A stretch of DNA of 64,000 nt from Clavulina sp. PMI_390 (taxonomy: Eukaryota > Basidiomycota > Agaricomycetes > Cantharellales > Hydnaceae). Position numbers and translations under genes: made by a program. Numbering within the stretch: the first letter of the stretch is position 1; each line of letters begins with the position of its first letter. The DNA is taken from positions 213,309-277,308 of the forward strand of contig WIDE01000025.1 of assembly GCA_015039315.1 (NCBI GenBank), given 5' to 3'. Of the stretch, positions 12,463 to 22,443 are shown piece after piece. The notes beneath the pieces were generated by a model. The model saw nothing but the letters and a program-made list of their open reading frames with translations, was not told the origin of the DNA and ran no database searches.

Positions 12463-15400
12463 TCATGCGTCACTAGGCTTGGATATTCTAGCATGATCTA
12501 GGTTTGAGCTGGTATGATCCCGGAAGAGAATCGTTGGTGAGCTTCTATCCACTGACCCTTCCAGGACACGGAACACTCACCCGAAATTCAAAATACTACC
12601 CCAATCCACATCATCCGCGCCTATGCCACCACCTCCCACAAACGCCTGTGCTTCCGCTGCAAACCCTATGGACCCTCCGAACCCTGGGATCCCTAGATAG
12701 GGATCTCCTACCAAATGTGAAGCTGACGATGAACTGCCAGGGGCAAACCTAAGGCTATCACTCGCCGCTGCACTGCTAGAATGAAACCCAAATCTAATCA
12801 AGTTATCCCAGTCTGTCGTCTTAGTCCCACTAGAAGTGAAGTCTGTCGATATTGGAAACGGGGTAGACGTTGCAATGTCTCCAGTCCCTCCTGTGCTGAG
12901 GTCGTTCAAGATAACAGGATCAAATGGCTGGAAGAGGGGATTCGAACTAATCGTAATACCATCCAGCGGGAGGGTAGCCACATATGACTGGAGGAACTGC
13001 GATGTGGGCGATATCGGAAGTTCCCCTGTCGGAAGTGCCGATGGAGCCGTGGCCGGCGGCAAAGTTATAGGTGGAACTGCACGATTGCTGGACTGGGTGA
13101 GGGTAGACGAGGGTCGGGAATGGCTTCTCGGGGGCGGCGGGTTGTCCGGGGAGCGAGAGACTCTCACATCTCTCGTCGTTGAGGAGGTATCAGAAGACTC
13201 TGGTGGAGAAGGGAAGCTATCCTTTAGATGCGAATAACTCCGCTTAAGGGATGGTGGTGTCGATGTACTACTAGTGAGGTCGAGGTCTCCGCAGTTTGCC
13301 AGGTCTTGGAGGACTTGGCCCATTAGCCTGGCGCACTGCCAGCTGAAAGGGTATCCATGCCGTTCTTAGTGGAACGCTGAAGAGAAGATAACAATCAGAG
13401 AACTTACCTCACCTTGATTCACACCATTTGAGATAACTGATACATTGAGACACATCCCGCATAGCTGACTGAGAGTCGACAGAGACTCCTGTCTTCCTTG
13501 CGCCCCAGACCGCCATGAGCAGTACCACTCCGCTATTAATTGAGGAATCAGATACAGGGATAGTTCCTTGAATGCCTCTGGCTTGTAGAGCTTCCACCAA
13601 ATGGCTGCATGAACGAGCCGCGTTGGTGGCAATAGACAAAGATGGGAAGGAAAGGGCGTTGGAGCCCTTATCGGGATAGAAGAAGGGACGGTGGATGAAA
13701 ATTTGCAGAAAATAATAGACCGCGTAGAGGTTTACAGATTGTGTGAAATGGACCTCGTCTTGACGATTCGGGTCCCATTTGACTGAGACACGACCATTAA
13801 GTTAGCTCAAACCTAGGGGTCTTCGGTTCAGATATGCTCGTAGCATGCTCACGGTGCGCTGGGACAGCATCAATCCATTTGTTCATTCTTGAGTCTGAAA
13901 TAAGTTGATATGAGACGAATAGTTGAAATCAGGAATTGTGTAGTGTCACATGCCTAGCTCTGAGACGATTTGTTGTTCCCATTTTTCTCCAGCAAAACCA
14001 AGAAGAGCTTTCGACTTGTTGATTGCATAAATCGTCCTGACGGCTAGGGCCATTATCTGGTACAGCTTCAATGCCGCTACGAAAGCGGAAATCTTTGAAG
14101 GCACGCCAGTAGGTTGGTGAGGGGTGGGAATCGGAGCACCTTCCTCTGGGACGCTCCAATATTCATCATCTACCTCGACTAAAGATAAGAGGGTTGTGAG
14201 AGACAGCTCATCTAGTATTGAAGAAAAGGGTTTTACTTGGAAAATCTAGATCAAAGCTGTCGGATTGGATTGGGTAAGATACTTGGGAAGACGTGGAGTA
14301 TAGAATACTCACTCTTCATCTTGACATGCAAGCGGTCGCCCGATGCTGGAGCTCATATACCGATCGATAGCAATGAGACACCTTATGTCGATCTATTAGC
14401 ACTCAACTCCAGGAATGCTTTGGGAGATCATAATGACGAACCAGAACGCTCGCTTTTCTTGCTCGTCATAAAGGGAGATGGGTCCTTTGCCAGACTTCCG
14501 TCGATGCATACCCCTCTCTTGGGCAAGACGAATGCCATATCCAGCTACGGACCAGGCTGATCCAACGGCGCAAGTCGTCTGAAGGAAATAAGACAGCATC
14601 TAAGGATGAACAGGGGAATGATCAGATCTGGCGAACCGTATTATAGCGATCGGAAGGGGGAGACTCACCACATGACATTGTATGTCGTGCAGGGTTGCGG
14701 GAGTGTAAGCTGGTGGTTTGGGATCTCCAACCTGAATAAAATACGGCCAGCCAGCACTTTTTGGTCCAATGTCTTCGATGTAGACGCGGGGGTCATCACA
14801 GTATCGCGATCCAATCGCACACACAAGCAAAACACACTTGGCGAAGGACGTATCCCGAAGGTGTCGTCCCGAACTGAACTGAGCTTCGAAAGTGGGTCTA
14901 TGGATAACCGGAAGGAAAGGGGTGAAGTGGAGGAAGAATAGATCGAAGAGAATACGAATGAGGTCGTCGGGGGGGAATGTAAATGAGGTTGGCGGAGGGA
15001 CCGCTAGCAGCCTTCGCTCCCACTAAATCACGACAGCTCATCAAAATCCGGTGTCGAATGGTGTAGCAGGAAGCGAATCACACCTCTGAATTATCCTGTG
15101 TGCCAGCTCCACGATTTGGAGCTGGTTCAATACCCTGCTCCTTCTTCAGAATAGTCGCTGCTCGGAATAGCCCCAGCCCTAACTCTGTTGGTGAGTGATC
15201 GTCGATATCAATGGAGACGAGGCATGATTCACGCACCACTCGATTTTCCATGAAAACAAGTCGGGGTCTCAATGATGTTGAATTCCTCAAACGTCTTGGT
15301 TATCCTTTGAGGTAATGGCTCCTCGTCTTCGTCGTCACCATCAGTACTATCGTACTCGGCCTCATCATGGTCAAGAGCAGTCACGGGGTGATTGTGCCTT

Positions 15401-15984
15401 CGTGCTGTCAGGACTCCAAGACTCCCGGACGAATTAGAGGAGGTAGCCGTTCGTTCAGCGGCAGAATCCAAGGAGTGCCCAGATAGGAACGGGGGGAATT
15501 CCGAGGCATGCTGAGCTAGTTCGGCCTCAATGTCGACTCGAAGTGCGAGCTATAGAGTGTTAAGATATCGGAAGGACATTCATCGAAAGGGCATTGATTA
15601 CATTACGTACCTTGCGCAAGAGCCTTTCCATATTTGCGAGTTTGTGCTCCAGCCTGTCTACGTAAATCTGTGACGGGCCACGCTTTGTGGACTCATTTGA
15701 GAAAGTGCATTTTGATCCAGAAGTAACGCAGTTGCTGCATCTGCTTCCTTTGGACAACTTTTGTGTAGCATCGCATCGGATCTGAGGGACGATAACCAAG
15801 CGTAAGAGTCAGGCTAGGTAGTTAAAGCATTCCGCTGTTTGCGTGTTACCTTTTTTCGACGACAGATATCGCAGGCTCTCTGAATTCGTCTCTTCTTGCT
15901 CGCGCTGGCACTAGTTGCGGGGAAATCACTTGAGCTGGATGCCCACGGTACCGATTGACCAAGGTCGTTCCAGTCAGTGCTCAT
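12463..15984 (-). CDS. Zn(II)2Cys6 fungal transcription factor, copy B (TF-B)
   Basis: Start ATG at 15984, giving MSTDWNDLGQSVPWASS, nearly the same N-terminus as TF-A. The zinc cluster is ACDICRRKK then IRCDATQKL...RCSNCVTSGSKC. An acidic segment (DSTDGDDEDEEPLPQRITK) and FHGKSSG come next, then the MHR domain: FDLFFLHFTPFLPVIH, GPKSAGWPYF, GYGIRLAQERGMHRRK, VDDEYWSVPEEGA, KALLGFAGEKW and AARSCSHLVEAL. The C-terminal motifs match TF-A: SPTSQFLQSYVATLPLDG and GFAAEAQAFVGGGG...DWGSILNFG. The open frame stops at 12577, where TGA overlaps a GTGAGT donor; an intron 12488-12580 would add a last exon 12463-12487 ending in ISKPSDA, similar to MSKANHP in the last exon of TF-A. Tandem duplicate of TF-A in the same orientation. 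Nuclear regulator of unknown targets. Confidence 0.82.
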
Positions 15985-16162
15985 TATGGCGAGGGGATCT
16001 GGAGGTTTGCTGTTCCGAGACCGATGTGGCTGGGCAGCATTAAGAGGCGTCTCGAGCAGATGGGCACAGAAGCCCGACGCCTCGAGACATTCCCTTCATG
16101 ACTCCCCTGAAAAAGCACCACTTGGCTACGTAGTCTCGGCACCGCTTCCTGATGGGTCGGTC

Positions 16163-16206
16163 CTCGGTTTTTCGACTTCACGTCGCTTTGGCAATTCAAA
16201 ACCGAG
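16163..16206. promoter_or_regulatory. Inverted repeat CTCGGTTTT-N26-AAAACCGAG upstream of TF-B
   Basis: Perfect arms at 16163-16171 and 16198-16206, about 180-220 bases upstream of the TF-B start. Part of the spacer (TTTGGCAATTC) is identical to that in the TF-A copy, so common descent alone could explain some of the conservation. Confidence 0.5.
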
Positions 16207-16537
16207 ATCACCCGGATATATTCGATGCGGTTTCGGTGGTAATAAACCCAGTTCTGGGTGAGTTTCCTCGCCAAGTGGCTTTGGTTCGGTACAACATGTC
16301 AACCGTCGTCGGCCATCGACGGGGCGCATCAAGCTTTCATGACATCATCACAAAAGCTTAATTTCGTAATAACCCTCGTTGTTTGCCATACACGCGTTCA
16401 AAGTGCCCAGCATATTGATGGTGTGGTGCAAGGAAGATCAAGCTCGCATTGTGGATCATGTGACCGAAACTAAGAGCGTCAACAGGCTCAGGTCGTTTTA
16501 CACGCTGAAGAGTATGCTGGATATATCAATTTGTGGT

Positions 16538-16947
16538 CTATACTAATTTCGAAGATGATACATTCTCTCTCATTTTGACCTCAAGCATCATGGCACCGAA
16601 TTGACTATCCAGACAGTCATCGAGGAACAACGGACGTCGTGTAATGGAGCGTCGCCGTTTCACATGGCTTATCATGTCGATCCAGCCCATGTGGTTCTCA
16701 AGATTTAGACGACCGGACTGGAGATGATACGACGGATCAATTCCTGGAAGCCGATCCACAACTCGCCGTTCCGTTTCAGTTCCGGTCTCAAGGGACGGAT
16801 CTGGTGTCTGGGCTGGCCACGATTGCGCAGGGAAGTACCTTTGTGAGATAGGAAACGGATTGTACCCATGAATAATGTGAAGCCACTACACTGTGGCATT
16901 GCTACTCACGTATCCTCATTATCTGCGGAGACATTGTGATCACACAT
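16538..16947 (-). CDS. Small hypothetical protein
   Basis: Two exons on the minus strand give a continuous frame of about 112 residues: 16910-16947 (MCDHNVSADNEDT) and 16538-16838, joined by a 71-base intron with a GTGAGT donor. The product is hydrophilic, has no signal peptide or membrane segment, and contains a basic patch (HVKRRRSITRRP) before an acidic LDDCLD. I recognise no domain. It lies between the TF-B promoter and the 3' end of the Opi3-like gene. The long open frame through the second exon is the main support. Confidence 0.4.
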
Positions 16948-17361
16948 ACTGGCGCCAAACTCTGTGAACCCTGTAGTGAGCCAGCGGCTGGTTTCGTGGG
17001 CTCAACACAAAGCTGCCGACAATCTTCATGTGCACGTTCTGCACAGGGGTTCGTCACCCCAAACTCAGGAGTCATCATCGCTCCACTCACGTCAGTAGCA
17101 ATGACGGAATGAATCAATCGAAAGGCACTCTGGCGTCAAAAAATAAAGAACGTAAAAGCAAACGGGGTCGTGATGTGATTGGAGGGTATTAACGATGGGA
17201 TCGGTATGTGATGAAACATTATGTCCGTGAGTAAGCTGTTGAAGCTAGTGATGCAAGTGTGCTAGATGATGTGATGATTGACGGAAATGGAGACGGAAAA
17301 GGAAGGAGCAAGCAGGTGCATGGGGAACCCTGCTAGGTTTGAACGGTTGTGCAACGAGCGT

Positions 17362-18302
17362 TCACTCCCTTTTCTGCTCTCGCTTCGCCTTGGCAGCGTA
17401 GATGGCCTCGGTGAATGGTCTAGAGTGGTCATTAGTAACTCAACAGGGCGACGACCGAGATAAGCCTGGACGTACCCCTCGAAGCGTAGAGCGAAGCCGT
17501 AGACAATGTACACGAACGCCGTGATAAAAAGCCCAGCAGGTTTCCCATACCTATACGATCCAGTTAACTAATGCATCAATTAGATCATGGTATCCAGAAC
17601 ACACCAGAGAGCCGTCGCCGCGAAGCACATAGTGCTGCCATCATACATGGGGTCGGAGAGAAGATTGAAGGGGAAGCCCTCTACTCGGTGGTCCATCAGG
17701 ATGCCAAAGTAGTCACCAAGGAATGTCCCTAATAGAATGTCGTGTTAGCCTAGATCATGGCCATTGGTACAAATTGTTAGCAATAGGCGTACCAGTAACC
17801 CCCAAGGCCCAAGTGGAGGAGATGACGAGGGTTTGACCAATGACGAACAACGCGGCGGCCAATGGTTGAGCAATGGCTTTGGGGATCAAGTCCGACCCAG
17901 GCTGGTCCTGGAGTGCGTTGTGGTAGCTATATTCACAAATAGGAAGCATGAGTCAGGCGCGTCGGGCGGAAAGTTCATAATGGAAATATTGAATACTGAC
18001 AGTGCGTCACGAACCATTCCCAAGCTGAAAATGGTGAGAGCTAGCGCATAGCACCCATAATACGCGTTTCCGCCAAAGATCTTGGTGATTGTTTTACTTC
18101 TATATTCTGCGTGATGAAAAATGAGTCAATTTTCAGTGCTGCTATATTCTTCTTGGCAGGAACACACACCACTTCGAGCCACAATATTCCAAAATGTAGG
18201 GTTGAAAGCAATGGCAGCCAAAGAAATATACAGAGAAGTCTTGCTAACGTCTACAAGGCTCTCAAATGGCGGAAGCGCCGACGTGTCGAACATCCCAGAC
18301 AT
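17362..18302 (-). CDS. OPI3: Phospholipid methyltransferase, Opi3/ChoC type (phosphatidyl-N-methylethanolamine N-methyltransferase)
   Basis: Minus strand, ATG at 18302 (a second ATG at 18293) to TGA at 17362, about 210 residues over several short introns. Conserved family blocks appear in order: NPTFWNIVAR at the first membrane segment, TITKIFGGNAYYGCYALAL, GMVRDAL, then TFLGDYFGILMDHRVEGFPF, DPMYDGSTMCF, KPAGLFITAFVYIVY and LRFEGPFTEAIY with a lysine-rich tail. Length and motifs match the small ER enzymes that methylate phosphatidyl-monomethyl- and dimethyl-ethanolamine with S-adenosylmethionine to form phosphatidylcholine. The GDYFG...GFPFN...MY.GST block is the conserved SAM- and lipid-binding part of the family. 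The gene is divergent from the first MFS transporter, sharing about 700 bases of upstream DNA. No defects were seen. Confidence 0.88.
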
Positions 18303-19004
18303 CGTGCGAGCAGACAAGTATCACAATCAGGGTCCAAGGAAGCTGCTTTAGCGCCAGCCCACAACAAGCACTAACAGCTATACATCCAAGTTCCGAACAG
18401 CATAAATTTGTCAAGCCGAAAGCATAATACATAGAATGGTGCGAGTCAGAGGGTGAATCCAGGGCTGCACTTGAGATTCTCCCGATCAAATTCATAGTAT
18501 TCTTTGGAACCTGGGGTGTGGTTCAGTCTAAGCGGTCTCGGTCTTTCAGCTGCTCCTGGTGGTGTCAATGCATATCGCCTCCTGTGCGAAACAATCTCAG
18601 GGTCATCTGCTGGTGTCGAGCTCTGGGACCGTCTCAGTCCGACAGAAAGAAGGGAAAACCAAAAGGAAAAGCGTTCACTGTTCAGCCAGGAACAGCCAAC
18701 ATCAATATCGAGCCAAGAACGATAAAAGCTAGATGGCTAAACGCATCATCGGGAGTGCTTGAGAATAGGTCTCGAGTCATTTGCGAAATAAATACATGTG
18801 GCTCCACAATGTGGATCGACCGATGGACGTCCGAACCGGCAAGATTTCCTGCCGAACTCTCGATGGTCTGCAGACCATGCGCACTTATGGCCCCCATACT
18901 TATACACAGCTTGGACACCGATGATAGCCTGGCTCTTCGCAAACATATCTTGAGTTGGTGAAGAAAGCACTCGGGCTGTCCCTAACTGTGTGTCAGACGT
19001 ATTC
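18303..19004. promoter_or_regulatory. Shared divergent promoter of the Opi3-like and MFS-1 genes
   Basis: About 700 bases between two divergent starts. Parts of 18530-18900 align by eye with 21930-22330 upstream of MFS-2, so this promoter was copied with the transporter. The clearest conserved stretch is GACCGATGGACGTCCGA followed by the CGGCA/TGCCG dyad. Confidence 0.55.
18837..18854. promoter_or_regulatory. Inverted repeat CGGCA-N8-TGCCG upstream of MFS-1
   Basis: Dyad about 150 bases upstream of the MFS-1 ATG, embedded in a block also found upstream of MFS-2. CGG...CCG dyads are the usual kind of Zn2Cys6 target; a link to the factors in this window is inference. Confidence 0.5.
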
Positions 19005-21501
19005 ATGGCGAACAGCAATCCTGTACCAGTAGCGCTCCAACCGGACGCCATATCTCCACCTTCTCGTCCCAATCCTGCCTCACCCCATGGAAATACCCAG
19101 TCGGAGCCCCCTACTGAACCCTTGCAGTCATCTGCTTCCACCGTAGTGGCGCTGGATATCGAGCATGTAGCCGTTGCTGATGATCCCCGTCAGTGGTCCC
19201 GAAACCGGAAGGTATATCAGTCGAGTCATTCACCGGCAACTTTACTCAAGTTGCCACTCTACCCCTTCTAGCTCACAACGCTTGGCGTGATCGCCTTCAC
19301 CTCCATCGCCACTGCGCTATCGGTGAACTTATACAATCGTGAGTTGCACCTCTTACTCAGGGAATCCTGTTTATTGTGGTCACACGAGCTGAGCCCCTTG
19401 AAAAATTATTTGCTTTGCGACTGTCTAGCTGCGATTAAACAGATTGAGCAAGATCTACATGCATCATCCTCCCAGATATCACTCAGTTTGTCTCTTTTCA
19501 TCCTTGTACAAGGGAACGCACCACTCTTCTGGTCAGCAGTCAGTGAGATAAAGGGTCGAAAGGTTGGTCATTCTATTCATAACCATGCATACCAGTGTTT
19601 TTGACTCTTGCACACGACATACAGGGTCCTTACATGATCTCTATGGCTGTACGTCGACCAGCTCCACACGACAACCTCTCGTCGTGACCTTGATATCATT
19701 AGATCTTTGCGGTGGGCTCGATAGTATCGGCATCAGCGAAGAAAATATCCGTCCTGATCGCTATGCGAGTATTCCAAGCTTTGGGCTCCTCATCAGCATT
19801 GACGCTTGGTGGTGGGACATTGGCGGTGAGTTTTACAACCTCGACACTGTTCTCCACCCTGCAACTCAAGGTCGCCTCCCGTTAGGATATGTACGAGTCC
19901 TATGAGAGAGGTACCATCATGGGTATTTATTACGCTGCCCCCTTGATGGGACCGTCCCTCGGCCCCAGTACGTCGGCAGCCATTGGCTCTGCTCACCATT
20001 CTCTTCTAAATATCTACTAATATCGACTCATAGTACTCGGAGGTTTACTTACGTCGGCTTTCTCATGGCGCGCAACGTTCTGGATCCTTGTCATCCTCGC
20101 TGGACTCGCTCTTCTCTTGTATCTATTCGTCTTTCGTGACACATTCCGCAAGGAACGAAGCTTAGCCTACCAGAGGGCTATCGCTCGTGCACGGCAAGAA
20201 AATGCTCGCAAGGGTCTGAAACAAGCGAGCCAAGCGCTAGAGGGAGGATCACGGAAGCAGCAAAAAGCTAGCGCTGGGGCTGCGGAGACCGATGCAGTGG
20301 AGCTGAAAGAGGTTGCAGTTTCCGCAACAAGGAGGGCTTCGCTGGATGGTGCCGAGCGCCCTATCGGCTCACCCAAGATCGACGATGGAATAGAGGAGAT
20401 CAGACTCACCTTGGCGGACGTCAATGTCCTTGGTTCTGCATGGAAGGTCATCAAAAAGCCCTCGAACGCCACAACGTTGATCGGTTCTGGTGAGTCGCAC
20501 TTCAGAGAAATAAATCACATCTTATAACGTCCTCCGCCGTAGGTCTCTACTTTGCGTTTCAATACGGCATTTGCTATACGGTGGCAATCACGTTCGCTGA
20601 AGCACCATACAACTATGGCCCTATAGTAATTGGGCTTATTCTTCTTTCCTTCGGCCTCGGCTGCGTAGGGGGCAGCATTTTTGGGGGGAGGTGGATTGAT
20701 CGGGCTTTACATCGCCAGCAAGTGGCGTTAGAGAGGCAGCGAGATCCTGAGGGAAGAGCAAAGCTGAGTACTCCTGAGGTAAGTTTACTTTGCTGACTTC
20801 TGCCCCACCGGTCTGCCGCTGACCCATTTTTTCGGTGTTAGATGCGATTGCGAAGCACATTAATTGCTATGCCCTTTTTACCCCTGAGTGTTATCGCTTA
20901 TGCATGGATGGCTCATTTCAAGGTCCATATTGCGGGACCTCTTGTGGCCTTATTTATCGCCGGGTTTTCTGTCACGTCTGTTGCCCTCCTTGGTTTTTCC
21001 GAGGCTGAAAGCTTACTGATTCCCTTCCTTGCTCTTCGATTGTCGATCCATAGGTGGATCTATACCAGCACACTGGCGTATATCGTCGACGCGAACAAGG
21101 GTCAATCGACCACTGCCATCGCGACCAACTCTTCTGCTCGAGGTACTATGGGATTTGTTATTGCGGAAATCTCCGTTCCCCTCCAGGTCAGTGCAAACTC
21201 CCATCACCCGTGTTATGCTGCCGGATACTTGATATTGACATTCTCACCCGACTGTGTCTAATGCGTTTCATCGTGTACCCCATCCCTTCCATCCTCTGAC
21301 ACGGCAATCGCCACATAGAATGCACTTGGGGATGGAGGCCTCTACACTCTCTGGGCTGGCATACTCATCTGCATCGAGCTTCTCACTATCTTGGTCATGT
21401 ACCGCGGTGCGGCATGGCGTGAAGCGGGGGAAGCTAGGGAGGCAGCGCGAGCCAAAACTATTGAACCCCAGGGAGGTAAGACAGAAAACGAGAACGAATA
21501 G
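19005..21501 (+). CDS. MFS drug:H+ antiporter (DHA1-like) transporter, copy 1
   Basis: ATG at 19005 (MANSNPVPVALQ) to TAG at 21499-21501, with many short introns. A Ser/Pro-rich cytoplasmic N-terminus ends in ADDPRQWSRNRK, a common lead-in to TM1 of DHA1 transporters. TM segments follow (TLGVIAFTSIATALSVNLYN, ISLSLSLFILVQGNAPLFWS), then the MFS loop SEIKGRKG, RVFQALGSSSALTLGGGTLAD, ERGTIMGIYYAAPLMGPSLGP and FSWRATFW. A long central cytoplasmic loop has the basic helix FRKERSLAYQRAIARAR and RRASLDG. The second half shows YGICYTVAITFAEAPYNYGP, LSFGLGCVGGSIFGGRWIDR and SSARGTMGFVIAEISVPLQ. Family role is proton-driven export of drugs, organic acids or polyamines at the plasma membrane. Substrate is unknown. 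Tandem paralogue of MFS-2. Confidence 0.85.
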
Positions 21502-22443
21502 GTATAAACGAGGCCGCAACCGTAGAGTCGCTCGAGGAATAACCATGCTGCTCTTTGGGCAGATGCTCTTGCTGTGGTGATGGAATTGCTTAAACATACA
21601 CAGTGACTTCCAGGTGGAAGGGGGCTCAATGAAACCCGATAGATGCAATGACATCATGAACGAGTAATATCTCAACGCTCATTTGTGTTTCCCAAACATT
21701 GATCTGACTGATTGACGAGCTCGTGTCGGCGTCGAGATTGTTTGGCTCGACGACGTGTGTGAAAACTTTTGCGCGTTCTGGCACCCCATGTACAAGTTCC
21801 GAGCAACCAGATATGCACTGCACGCCAGAAACCGCCGAATTTAGGAAGACTGTGCCGAGCATGGTGAGTCAAAGCTCGAAAATCGAATCTCTCCCCATCA
21901 GATCTGGCATACTCATTGGGGAAATCGGGGTCCGCTCAATGTTCTCGGCCTCTCAACAGTTCCTGGTAATCTTAATGCATATTTCCCCTGTGCCAGTGTG
22001 TGAATCTATTTTCAGGGTCACACCACCTGCCCGCCCTTCGGGATCGAGCTGGAAAAGCCCTCAGTCCGACGACGGTAAAGTTCGAAGGACTCCGAGGAAC
22101 ACTGTTCAGCTGGAGAGAAACCCATGCTGGGGCACAAACTAGGATAATACTACTGTGAGGCTAAACGCATACTCGAGGGCATCTTTGGAATAAGCTTGGA
22201 GCGCCCAAGGTCCACTAAAAAGTCTGTTGGCCCGCCATGTGGCCGACCGATGAACGTCCGACTCGGCAAGACTTTTCTGCCGAAGACCCTCAATGGTTCC
22301 CGAGACCAAGCGCGTGTATGGCCTCTAAATTCATACAAAGATAGCTCGCTCAACAGGGTTTTGCTGCTCCTCAACCTCAAATTCCCCCCAGTGGGCGCAG
22401 AGAGGCCTTCTGCTATCCTTCACGACCTGTTCACGACCTTATC
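21502..22443. promoter_or_regulatory. MFS-1 3' region and MFS-2 promoter
   Basis: About 940 bases with no coding gene recognised. The right half is the duplicated transporter promoter; for example CTCGGCCTCTCAACAGTTCCTGG near 21944 corresponds to CTCGGTCTTTCAGCTGCTCCTGG near 18537. The left junction of the duplication appears to lie between about 21600 and 21930. Confidence 0.5.
22264..22282. promoter_or_regulatory. Inverted repeat CGGCA-N9-TGCCG upstream of MFS-2
   Basis: Dyad about 160 bases upstream of the MFS-2 ATG, in a block (GACCGATGAACGTCCGA) shared with the MFS-1 promoter. The spacer is one base longer than in the MFS-1 copy. Confidence 0.5.

Noticed and set aside
12836..13237. Plus-strand frame opposite the TF-B tail
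   Set aside because: Antisense shadow with no independent support.
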